The position numbers and the translations under genes are program-made. This document shows positions 20,384 to 30,528 of a stretch of 64,000 bases of DNA, piece after piece. The stretch is from positions 1,054,001 through 1,118,000 of the forward strand of contig NC_069095.1 of the NCBI RefSeq assembly GCF_947172395.1, read 5' to 3'. Under the pieces are notes generated by a model, which saw only the letters and a program-made list of their open reading frames with translations, searched no databases and was not told where the DNA came from. This DNA comes from Bicyclus anynana (lineage: Eukaryota > Arthropoda > Insecta > Lepidoptera > Nymphalidae). Numbering within the stretch: position 1 is the stretch's first letter; each line of letters starts with the position of its first letter.

Positions 20384-20450
20384 GTCAAAGTCTAAGTCAA
20401 AGTCAAAGTCAAAATTCATTTACTTCAATTAGGCTTAGCTTACAAATACA
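20384..20450 (-). repeat. CR1/Zenon-type LINE 3' end, fragment with AAAGTC tail
   Basis: In plus orientation AGTCAAAGTCAAAGTCAAAA then TTCAATTAGGCTTAGCTTAC. On the minus strand this is the CCTAATTGAA...TTTGACTTTGACTTTGA end typical of the group. Only about 65 bp. Confidence 0.6.
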
Positions 20451-21646
20451 CACAAACATCACTAATAACATATACAATTCGCTTGTCACTCCCCTTCTTC
20501 GCTTGCGCGTATTTTTAAAAACCGAATTAAATGCTGAAAAAGTCGCGGGTTTCTGCTAAATGCTAAAAAGTTGAATTTCATGGCTATCGGGTATCGTGGC
20601 ACGTCAAATCGAAATTTAAATATCTTCGATCATTTCTGTGTTTAAACGTGGTCTGCTGTTTATTTAATGAGTGATTTGACTAGATATGAGGGTAGGTTAG
20701 TTTATATACAGACCAACTAGTTTTTTGCACAGAATTATGGGCCAAGCGAGCAATGGATTTATTCTGAGTTTGTTGTACTTGCCACTAGCGACCCTATATA
20801 TTATCTTAACATAGCTATCCGAGCGCATACCCCAAATTAAACTTAAAAAAAAATATTATTTCTAAGTCAGTTCAGGTTGGAAAAAAACTTGGGAATTTTG
20901 CAACAAAACTTCATCTTTAAACTCTACTTACAAAATTCCAACTATTACTCGCATTACGAGTACGTTAGTTGATCAAAGACAACGAGAATTTTTATTCGAA
21001 GTTATGAACTATAACTGCTCAAACTACCTTTTGGACTTTTCAATTACTTGAAAATCTTTTAACATGTACTAATATTATAAATTAATGTAATCCTAACATT
21101 CTCTAATTGGTTATAGTTATTAATAGTTGGTTTTAAATATAAACATTTAAAAGATTGTTTTTCTTTTGTAAGAAATTTCTGCAAAAATAATTATAAAATA
21201 ATACTCGGTTTTCCACACAAAGTGATCGGAAGCAACTAATATTGACTATGGATAAAAATACCTTTTGCCGTTGATTCAGTGGTTTTTTATCATTTTTCAC
21301 CCTCGACAGTATCATTTTCCATCGGACACAGAAGCTTTCGTGAAAGCTTACAGATTCGATTAGAGACAACGATCGAATTTCCTATTAAGTTCGCTTGCAT
21401 CCGCCCGAACGTCACGTGCTTCCGAATACAGCCTCGTTTTATAGCAGATCTTTATAGCAGTTCTGATACCCTAGTACTTTTTAATCGTCTCAATACCGTA
21501 AAAGTGATGAATTTTGTACTAGTGGTCACCGTCTGAGCGAAATTCGACCATAATCTTGGACTTTTATGATGGCTCTGTTGTCAAAGATAATTAATCTAGA
21601 CTCTAAGATATCTGTAATTTTAAAAACGCAGTTAATGTAAAGAACA
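20451..21646. other. Unannotated AT-rich DNA
   Basis: No recognised gene. The 85-codon frame at 21279-21536 has no motif I know. Confidence 0.4.
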
Positions 21647-21844
21647 ATAATATTTTATCGCCGAAAGTTTGTGTGTGTGTTTGTGTTTAAGTGTTTGTTT
21701 GTTCCTCCTTTGCGTTACTGAAGCGATTTGATTTTTTTCTAGGTTAAAATGTAGGCTACTCTTCATCCCGGAAAAATCCATGTTTCCCGCGGGATTTGTG
21801 AAAAACTGAATTCCGAGCGGACGAAGTCGCGGGCGTCTGCTAGT
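21647..21844 (+). mobile_element. Helitron-like element, family B
   Basis: ATAATATTTTATCGCCGAAAG, a GT-rich stretch, TTACTGAAGCGATTTG, GTAGGCTACTCTTCATCCCG, then GACGAAGTCGCGGGCGTCTGCTAGT. Single central module. About 198 bp. Confidence 0.8.
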
Positions 21845-23600
21845 AAAAAATAAATCTAAAAGAAAGAATACCTTACCTTTTTAAATACGTAAATTTTTTA
21901 AATTTTCCGGTTTAATCGAAATTGGACAGTTATTTTATATGAATGTCTTTATTCTTTCTCTTCTGATCTCATAATGATCGTTACTGCTAACAACAGTAGT
22001 AATTGGAGATATGAATACCAATTATGTAGAATCTAAATCGAATGACATTTTAAACCGCCATGATAACTCAACATACGTACGTTCGTATGTAGCTTTCTAT
22101 AAAATCAGAAGTTAAACAAGATCAATTCGCAATGTTTTCCAACAGTTGCAGGTTTAATGGCTTTCGCTGATCCCTTTCAAATTACCATTTGATTCAATAG
22201 ATTCTTATAGAGAAACATTACGGACAAAGACTCGCGGCTAGCCTTTAGTTAGCGCAAAGCAGTGCACATAACTTGCAATAATAAACATAAAGTACAGTGC
22301 GTTCGAGATAAATGGAACATAAATCCATTGAACGCTTGGGTTTTAAGTTTACGACATTGATTATCAACATTAATCATCATCAACTTCTTTTTAATGGCTC
22401 ACTAAAGGACCTGGCATCTTTACTTATAGGAAACTGGATTGATTTGATTTAGTGCTTATGCTCTTATTAGATATTGTTAAAAAATTACAAATAAAAGTAA
22501 AAGTATAAAAAATAACACTGATGAATTGGACATAAGGATGTTAGTTACATAAACGATCATTATTTTTTTTGTCGGATCTGGGTGGCGTTGTGGTTGTGGT
22601 TACAAATTTATTGATTTTTCACGAAAATATTACAAAACTACGTAGTGAGATGTATCATTACTCGATAGAGGTGTATTGTAAACGTTTTTTTATTAATTTA
22701 TTTTATTGATAACATTTAACAATTATTGAACATATCTATACTCTCGCTAAACTGTACAGGCAGGCGTGGATTGGATTTCGATACGCAGTTATTTAGAACC
22801 GTTTTAGTCTTTAGTCTTTAGTCTTTCAGCTTCGATTACTAACACGATTAAGTCATATATTATTCTTTTGCTCGTGATTTCCAGACTATTTTTAAAAAAT
22901 ATAAGCAAAACCTTAAAAGTAAGACATTAATGTTTTTTTTTAAATTCTGCAACCGTTTGCACAACAAGGTATTTATCAAAGTTCGTGTTACCTGATGCAG
23001 ACTGTACATACAAACAACAAACTGTACTACAATTCACAACAAGCTCGATACACATACCTTATGTGTAACGGAATAAGGCGCAGTATTGTGCATCTGTTAC
23101 ACAAATAAGGCTCGCACGCAAGCTGTTGGATCCCACCGCCTGCGATGTTAATATTCATTACGACTCTCCTCCAGGGAGCATGGGGGCTTAGGAAATCGAC
23201 GAGGCTGTCGCGAAACTTGTCAGTCTGTTATCGGGGAGATGTGGAAACGGATTCTTTGGAATATCATTATAATAATGTTTTATTTCGAACAAAGGAAGTC
23301 GGATTTTCTTATGAAAATCATGTTTCGAACAGGAATATTCTTTGTTGTCAGCCAAACAAGTTATTCTGCTACTGAGATTTTACTAGATTTTTTTTTAAGT
23401 TTTTAATTGAATAGGAAAAGAAACTTTGGAATACCGAAACTGAATAATTTTAGGCTTTGAATCCATATGTTTATTTTTATTATACTTTTTATATTTGTTA
23501 TTATATGAATCAATGATTAGTAGAAGATAATGACATTCAATTGGCGTTGTTTTGTCTTGTTTAACAATGTGATTGTAATTTTGTTCCTTTTGTTTTTAAT
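21845..23600. other. Unannotated AT-rich DNA
   Basis: About 1.75 kb without a recognised feature apart from a short (TAGTCTT)n run at 22805-22826. Confidence 0.4.
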
Positions 23601-23723
23601 CTTAATATATAAATGCGGAAGGTCATTCATCACAAAACCTCGAAAACCGCTTGACTTATAAAGATGAAATTTGGTACGGAGGTAGTTTATAGATAATAAA
23701 AAAAGTCACGGGCGTCCGCTAGT
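23601..23723 (+). mobile_element. Short Helitron-like element (family B-type 3' end)
   Basis: CTTAATATATAAATGCGGAAGG at the left, GATGAAATTTGGTACGGAGG in the middle and GTCACGGGCGTCCGCTAGT at the right. The interior differs from families A to C. Confidence 0.6.
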
Positions 23724-24904
23724 ACATTATATGAAAGTACTTTTTTGAATATCGAAATTTAGTTCCAATCCAATAACATCATACCACAATTATTACAATT
23801 GGTAGTATAAATAGTTAGTAGATTTCCAGAATATTTTGATAAGAACTAATTTCATTCTGGTTTTATCCAGCATTAGATTTTCTAGGAAAAGCTACATCAT
23901 TAAAAAACCAGGGAGTACACGTGTAAACTCGGCTTCTAGCTATCTATTGGATAATCTAGTAGCACAGACGTTTAAACACTGTAGTGATCATTTATCTGCG
24001 TATTTCAATGAGATCTTTATGCCTCATGTAATAAAGACTATAACTGTTTACTTTGGAGCGCATTGAGTTCCGAATTAATATTCATTTCCGCCAGTCTCGG
24101 GTAAAGCTTCACTACCAATGAAGTATATTCAGCGTCTCTACGGGATAGATATCCGCTACTGAGCTACAGAAGAACAATGTATGTGACAAAAGAAAAATCA
24201 TATTTTGTTCATTTAAAAAGGTTAAAGATCAAAATGTGATGTCGCTTTTGTAGAGCGTGTATTTTTTAACCAGTAAAAAAATATACCTACTATCACATTA
24301 TTTTAAAAACAACGATTTAGAACGAATTTCAGGAACGAACGCGTTTCGGTTGACGTTTATATTTCTAAAATATAGACGTCAACCGAAAAAAATAGTTGTA
24401 CAAAATATAGTTATAGGTATATTTAATATAATTAAGAAAAACAACATTCAGCAAAATACTCTAGAATATCAAATCATGCATAGGAGTACTAGGTGTATTG
24501 CCCACTCTAATAATTAAAATTGTGTAAATTGATAATATTTTTCTTAATCATACCACAACCAACAACCAGCATTATACCATTAAATCTATCTAATCCATCC
24601 ATTCAATAGAACTTTAGTGTAAAATTCTATTCACTTTACAATGCCATATACACTAATTTTGTCTTCAGCAATGTAGTTGAACGCCCAACCAGTTGTAATA
24701 ACAAGATAATACGGGAACGTATAATTTTGTGTTTTTTATCTTTTTATACATACACAGACTAATTTCGCGTAAACTCAAATTAAATTTTTTAAAGTTTTGC
24801 TATGATGGTCCAATTGTTATATAGAAAAAAACAGTTGCAGCATAATGAGTAAAAGTATTTAATTTTTATTTTCGTTTTGGTTAACTTTTTGGAATCAATA
24901 TTGG
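23724..24904. other. Unannotated sequence containing one hairpin
   Basis: A near-perfect hairpin sits at 24345-24387: 20-bp arms TTCGGTTGACGTTTATATTT and its complement with one mismatch and a 3-nt loop. Frames of 76 and 86 codons are unrecognised. Confidence 0.45.
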
Positions 24905-25095
24905 TTTTTAGGGTTCCGTAGTCCACAAGGTCCGTCCGTCCGTCCGTGGTTTAGCGCAGATACTATTACTACTAGAAAGCTGTAAATTAGCATTAATATG
25001 TAAATAAAAATTTTGCATACATAATAGTCGTAAAATAAAATCTTGAAATATATTTTTTTTGGGTAGGTACCTCCCCTACATGTAAAGTGGGATGA
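24905..25095 (+). repeat. Dispersed AGGGTTCCGTAG repeat
   Basis: TTTTAGGGTTCCGTAGTCCA, then GTCCGTCCGTCCGTCCGTGG and GGTACCTCCCCTACATGTAAAG. I recognise the GGGTTCCGTAG ... CTACATGTAAAGTGGG order as a widespread lepidopteran repeat. Its class is not clear to me. Confidence 0.5.
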
Positions 25096-25399
25096 TGTGG
25101 ATATGTCTTTTACCAATCCGTTTTTACCGATCCGTTTGTAGAACATTAGGCTTTTAAGAGCTAATTTTTGTTAGAGTCAAGTGTCCCCACCATCTACCGG
25201 CTAAACGGTTGTTTATGGATATGTGAAATAATTCACAAAAGTAGGATATTTAATGAAATTACAAGAAAACCTCTTTGAACTACGAGTAGATATGTGCTGG
25301 ATCGCGAATTGTTTAGGCATGTTGATATTACTTTGTTTATTTTATACATCTGTTCATTTCTGATTTAATAGTCTAAATAATACTACAGGTAAGTAGTAG
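25096..25399. other. Unannotated AT-rich DNA
   Basis: Nothing recognised. Confidence 0.4.
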
Positions 25400-25695
25400 G
25401 TAGGTAGGTTGTGGATATGACCTTTGTCTTCGATTCCGAGGGTATAGGTTCGAATCCGGTCCGGGGCATGCACCTCAAACTTTTCAGTTGTGTAAAAAAT
25501 TAAATATCACATGTTTCAAACGGTGAAGATAAAACATCGCGAAGAAACGTGAAAATTTTTGTTAGTGCTCTACGTGTGTGAAGTCTGCCAATCCACATTT
25601 AGCTAGCGTGGGGGACAAAGGCCTAACCCCTTTCATTCTGAGAGGAGACTCGTGCTCAACAGTAAGCCGAATATGGATGGTCAATGATGTTAGTA
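25400..25695 (+). repeat. SINE-B, nearly complete
   Basis: A tRNA-derived SINE, transcribed by RNA polymerase III in active relatives. GTGGATATGACCTTTGTCTTC marks the region after box A, which is itself degraded. GGTTCGAATCC is box B. The body AAATATCACATGTTTCAAAC ... TGTGTGAAGTCTGCCAATCC leads to the CATTCTGAGAGGAGACTCGT end. Confidence 0.85.
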
Positions 25696-25949
25696 GGTAT
25701 TCTCTATTGCAGTCTAATTGACTCTGCGTTTTGTTGTGTGCCATCACAACATTGTTCAAAGTAAAATTAACATTTTACTTACCACTACTCCAGTTTGTTT
25801 TCCATGGCGTGCATTAGAAGAAAATTAATGGACCCGGATGCATAGATTATGCAAATTGAGGCATATCCGGGCGGGTCCTTCCATTGTCACGTACGCTTAG
25901 TTAAAGGATTAGAATTTCTAGCTGCTACTTTATAATCCCTTGTAATTTA

Positions 25950-26640
25950 CAATTAAGTGCAATTGTGCACTGTCCATAAGTTGTGCTACTCAATTTACTA
26001 TTTATTTTGCACTTATCATTATAATAATGGGGTAATCCTTTGGGGAAATAGGACAAACGCCCAAGATTTGTTTATACTACAAAAAAAGTGTATACGCATC
26101 CTTGTACATATAGGTAAGACAGAACCATGCCAACCGTATTTCAAAAAACTAAAAATATTGACTCTGCCTTGCATGTATATCTTTGAAATATCCAAATTTG
26201 TCAGAAAAAATTTCAAATTTTATAAAAAAAGTTGAAACTAGTTATAAACCACGGCGTTTTCAAGAAAAAAACAAAAATAAACTCGCTTACCCTTCGCCAA
26301 AATTAATACTACACAGTTCGAGCCCATATGTAATGTCAATAAAAATTTTTAATAATCTGCCACACCATATACGGAATGAGGAAAAAGATAATGCATTCAC
26401 AAAGATATTAAGGGACTTTCTAGTCGAAAAGTGCTACTACGCGGTAAATGACTACATGCATGATATAGAAAAATAATAAAAACGATCTCCCTATCACTCG
26501 ACAACTAAAGCTACGCCCAAACTGGACTCCATAGCTTGCACTTTATATAATAAAAGTGTAACTAGTATAATTTTTATATTATATAATGTAAAATATGTAT
26601 TGCTTGAATGATAATAAATAAATAAATAAATAAATAATAT
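25950..26640 (+). pseudogene. CR1/Zenon-type LINE, C-terminal RT remnant, frameshifted
   Basis: Two overlapping frames cover one protein. Frame 1 (to 26235) has GVILWGN, LQKKCIRIL and LKILTLPCMYIFE. Frame 2 (26183-26476) has FNNLPHHIR and DFLVEKCYYAVNDYM. This is the region after the RT core in CR1/Zenon elements, with a frameshift near 26183-26235. The 3' end runs into (AATA)n at 26608-26638. 5' truncated and inactive. Confidence 0.75.
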
Positions 26641-26747
26641 AGGCTACATCATCGTCAGTTATTACAAGACTGTTTGCCACGAACCAGATGAAACGTTTAA
26701 GAACGAGGTACGGGCTGAAAATTTTTACTTTCTAATTAGTTTTAAAT

Positions 26748-26976
26748 AAGTTTGTAAAATGGTGGTAAACAAAAAAAATAACCTTGGCTGAGTTTGTTGT
26801 GGGCTCTTCTCGGACCAAGGTGCGTTTGGAACCCTCGTAACTTTAATTTTAAGTTTTCGTATATTATTACCACCATTAGATTAAATTAAATTTTGACATA
26901 TACCTGACCTTTCAAAAGTGCTTGTAAAGTAAGCCTAATTGAAATAAAAGAATTTTGATTTGATTTGATTTAATAA
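26748..26976 (+). repeat. CR1/Zenon-type LINE 3' end
   Basis: TTTGTAAAATGGTGGTAAAC, GGCTGAGTTTGTTGTGGGCT, TTGGAACCCTCGTAACTTT, GTGCTTGTAAAGTAAGCCTA and a TTTGATTTGATTTGATTT tail. The best copy of this 3' end here. Confidence 0.75.
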
Positions 26977-27005
26977 TAAAAAAAAGCTCAGTATTAGGTA
27001 AGCAC

Positions 27006-27134
27006 AATGATAATTTCTAGTAAAGATAGGTTACGTCCCTACAAAATCACCGCAAAAAGTGATCCGAATTTAGCTACACCACTGAGCAACACATGCACAA
27101 TTTTGTCTATAATTCCATCACATGTAAAATTTAT
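27006..27134 (+). repeat. Duplicated ~200-bp unit, copy 1, left part
   Basis: CCCTACAAAATCACCGCAAA ... CCGAATTTAGCTACACCACT matches 29403-29446. This copy was split by the piggyBac-like element at 27139-29132 and resumes at 29137. Confidence 0.7.
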
Positions 27135-27138
27135 TTAT

Positions 27139-29132
27139 CCCTTTACACTCGAGCTTATACGATCGTGAGTTTTGACTTTGAAAAATTCTACACTGCACAC
27201 GTAACATCTTTTGCGGACCCAACCGTCGTCGAACGATTGTAAGACTATCTGAGGGCATGCGAAAACACACTTTATTACTATAGCTACATGGTGGAACTTG
27301 TCAGTCGTCCGGAAGTCACGAAAAAGATGACTGTGTTTTTTGACCACGCCGCTCGAACAAGTACGTATTTAATATTTTCGTAATGCTAACGGTTTACTAA
27401 TATTTTTAAATGTAGTTTGCTACTTTATTAGTTGTTAAATAATACTACATATGTTTTTTGTACATTAGTTTATTTATCGGTTGATACTATTCCTCGAAAT
27501 TTAAACTCGCACGATCGTAGTACCTCGGTTGTACTACGTAAACTTGATAACAAATGTTACTATGTCTTTTAGTTTTATTTATGTGATTTAATGCCTTTAA
27601 ATGTATGTATTTTTTTACTTTTAGAGCGTTCACTCATGGGCGAAATAGTTCACCTTTTGGCGAACGGCAATATTTCTGATATTGAAGATTCTGAACACAG
27701 AATTCGATCCAGATGTCTCGTTTCAGCACACTGCAGACGAAGCGTCAGAAGAAGAACAGGATGACAAAGAAATATCACCTTCCTTTTAGCTAACAGAACT
27801 AAAACCTCTGTCACCACCATGTGAATTGCCAGTCCTGCCAAATTTAAGAACGACAGTGAGAGAATCGCGTTCTACTGTGCGAGAATCAAGATGTTTGCCT
27901 TCTACAGTAGCAGATTGAAATCGCCAGTAAGTAGACGTGGAAGAAGGCCTTCAGGAGGGCGAGGGGCAGCATCAGTTCTAGATACAAGAAACAAGAAAGC
28001 GAATATGGAAGCAAACTGCTTTTATAGAAAACGCTCACAAGTATTCTACCTTACCAATAAACCCAGTAAGACGACCAATTGAATATTTTCATGGTTATTT
28101 TGATACACAGTTTTTTAGAAAAGATATCTCATTGTTCCAAATTATATTACCATACGCACTGCAGATCATGAACTTAAATCTTCAAGAGCTGAAATAGCTA
28201 AATGATTTGCTATTCATCTTATTATGGGCTGTATTCCTTACTCTCGAGTAATGTATTGGAGAGTTGGTATGAAGTTAGGATTGATCAATGACCTAATGAC
28301 AAGAGACAGGCTTCTTACTCTAACTGGTAATGCACTCCATGTTGTCGAGTCCTATTCATCAGCTAAAACGAAGTGGATAACCACGTATGGACAGTACAAG
28401 CCATGATTGACATGTTAAATAAGCCTGTAAAAAATTGGTAATAGTCCCAGAATTCTACTCGATTGACGAGCAGTTGATCCCCTTTACAGGACGCTGTAAG
28501 CTATGGCAGGTTGTAAAAAATAGACCACGACCTGTAGGCCTAAAAAGTCTTATCCTTTCCACAAGTGATGGTGATGCTAGATTTCGAAATTCACAAAGGC
28601 GCTAAAAGCAGTTTCGGTGATACAAATCTTGGGTCTTGGCCCCTCAGTAATTTTACATTTGATAAAAGGTGTCCCACGTGGTTGCTGTATATATCATGAT
28701 CAATATTTTACTACACCATTCCTTTAATTGAGAAAATGGAAAAGATGGGGTTGCATTCGACAGGAACCATAATGCAGAACAGGATTCCTGGCCGAGCATC
28801 AACTAAAATGTTTATTTTGTTTAACTTAAGTCTAAGACTGAAGTAAAAAAGTGTTGATTTTATAATAATAATTATTAAAATAAACAATGTTTATAATTAT
28901 CAATCATTATTTTATTATTTTCTTTGTTATATTGCTATATAATAACAGAGACTCACGATCGTGCGACTTACAATTATTTCCTGTAACTCACGATCGTGAG
29001 GGTCTGGTTGCTGCAAACCAGGTGCACCAGGATTTTTTTCAATATTTTTCTCATCATTTTCTACCACCATGGAAGTTAAGGAATAACATTTAAACACAAT
29101 ATAGAAGAACTTCACCTCTCGGGTGTAAAGGG
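27139..29132 (+). mobile_element. piggyBac-like element with TIRs
   Basis: Terminal inverted repeats CCCTTTACACTCGAG (27139-27153) and CTCGGGTGTAAAGGG (29118-29132) differ at one of 15 positions. Both ends are flanked by TTAT (27135-27138 and 29133-29136), close to the TTAA that piggyBac elements use. ACGATCGT palindromes recur at 27159, 27511, 28955 and 28990, mostly near the ends, and may be subterminal transposase sites. The interior is a decayed piggyBac transposase. At 1994 bp it is shorter than autonomous elements of the group. Confidence 0.85.
27645..28820 (+). pseudogene. piggyBac-like transposase, multiply frameshifted, C-terminus lost
   Basis: Recognisable pieces in order: an acidic N-terminus (NISDIEDSE, then DEASEEEQDDKE in another frame, about 27670-27780); FAIHLIMGCIPYSRVMYW ... 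DLMTRDRLLTL (28206-28330); FYSIDEQLIPFTGRCKLW with the first catalytic Asp in IDEQ and NRPRPVGLK (28450-28545); IYHDQYFTTPFLIEKMEK with the second Asp, and GTIMQNRIPG (28690-28800). The region with the third Asp and the Cys-rich C-terminal domain is absent. At least three frame changes and internal stops separate the pieces. It would act by cutting and pasting at TTAA if intact; this copy cannot. Confidence 0.8.
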
Positions 29133-29136
29133 TTAT

Positions 29137-29208
29137 ATACAGTTTTTACACTTCCTGAATACACAACTCGACATTGTAGACGATATTTAGGTATTATTTG
29201 TTTAAATA
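29137..29208 (+). repeat. Duplicated ~200-bp unit, copy 1, right part
   Basis: ACAGTTTTTACACTTCCTGA ... ATATTTAGGTATTATTTGTT matches 29511-29562. Confidence 0.7.
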
Positions 29209-29335
29209 ACGTTGCCCTATCTCTAGTATAAAATATCATTGTGTAAGCACATAACCCAACCCAGGACTCGAATCCAGAACCTCGCGAAGCCACTACAAAA
29301 GGGACCAACGAGCCAGTTATATGGGAGGCTTGTAA
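29209..29335 (-). repeat. tRNA-derived SINE head (family E)
   Basis: On the minus strand CTGGCTCGTTGGTCCCTTTTG resembles box A, and GGATTCGAGTCCTGG resembles box B about 40 bp later, followed by a short unique body. The canonical tRNA cloverleaf is not complete, so I call a SINE and not a tRNA gene. Confidence 0.55.
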
Positions 29336-29374
29336 CAGAAGCCATATTAATTAACAAACGTAATTAACTTAACC

Positions 29375-29570
29375 AATGATTTTCTACAATAGATACGATA
29401 TTACGTGCCTACAAAATTACCGCACAAAGGGAGCCGAATTTAGCTACTCCACTGAATATACACATACACAATTTTGTGTTTACTTACATAATATATTTAT
29501 GAATATAATATAGTTTCTACACTTCCTGAACACTCAAGTCAATATTTAGGTATTATTTGTTATAAATAAC
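29375..29570 (+). repeat. Duplicated ~200-bp unit, copy 2 (without piggyBac insertion)
   Basis: Carries the left and right parts of copy 1 joined: GTGCCTACAAAATTACCGCA ... ACACTTCCTGAACACTCAAG ... TTTAGGTATTATTTG. The join at about 29490-29510 is an empty site for the piggyBac-like element. Confidence 0.7.
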
Positions 29571-30382
29571 TATAGTTGTTAACAATGCCACTAAATGAAA
29601 TTAATTAGCCACTTTCGTCCACCACAGTTCCGACGCACTAGTGACATTTATCTAGTATAATTTGAACTTAACCACCTAATTTATTGAACAACTTGAAAAC
29701 AAAACGTATACGAAAAACAATATTATCAGAAAAAATAACACTCCAAGTCAACCCCCCAAACAAAATTACTGGTATCATAAAACAATGATTTAGATTCCGT
29801 AACGGCCTTATTTTCTCATTATGGGGGGTGTAACGTAGTTATCTAGACAGGTATCTATGGACTGATTTGATAATAATACCACGCAGACGGAAGCGTGGTA
29901 ACCAGGGGGGAAAGGATGGGGCGTGAAAATGTTTATACTGTTATACACTTTCATAATTTCGAGGGGATGATATCGAATTGCTGCAAAGAGGGGTTAGAAG
30001 AGCTTTCAACAAAATACTTAATACTGAAAATACGGTGAAAAGCCTGGGTTACTTTGCGCTATTATTTGGTCGCAATGTACCTTTTGGCAGGATTTCGCGG
30101 CTGGTGTATTAACATAATATATTTTGAAGTAAACTTTGTAGATGCCGGTTTTAAGTAGGTAGCGTACATTAGTATAGTGTCTCGGTGTATTATTGAAAAG
30201 GTCGATTGGGGGAATACATTTTATTTGAAGGCGTGAAGTCATCATTATTGCATATCAACACGATCTGACAGTTGAGTTAAACGATTTCCAATAGTTTTGT
30301 TTATTATGTAGTTTGTAATATTTTCTTTTGATGGTTTTGTAAAATACTACTTCATAATGCTTAGTGAAACTACTACTACTTA
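29571..30382. other. Unannotated sequence
   Basis: Nothing recognised. Confidence 0.4.
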
Positions 30383-30528
30383 ATTTACAATTTCACCTAA
30401 TGATAATTGATGATGCAATCTAAAATGGAAGCGGGCTTACTTGTCAGGAGTAGGATGAAAATCCACACCCCTTTCGGTTTCTATGCGACATCGTACCGGA
30501 ACGCTAAATCGCTTGGCGGTACGGTACG
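30383..30528 (-). repeat. SINE-A, 3' half
   Basis: AATTTACAATTTCACCTAATG to TACCGGAACGCTAAATCGCTTGGCGG. No tail or head remains. Diverged at several positions (TAATGATAATTG for TGATGGTAAGTG). Confidence 0.8.

Noticed and set aside
27891..28082. Arg/Ser-rich 63-codon ORF
   Set aside because: It lies in the frameshifted N-terminal half of the piggyBac-like transposase and is a shadow frame.
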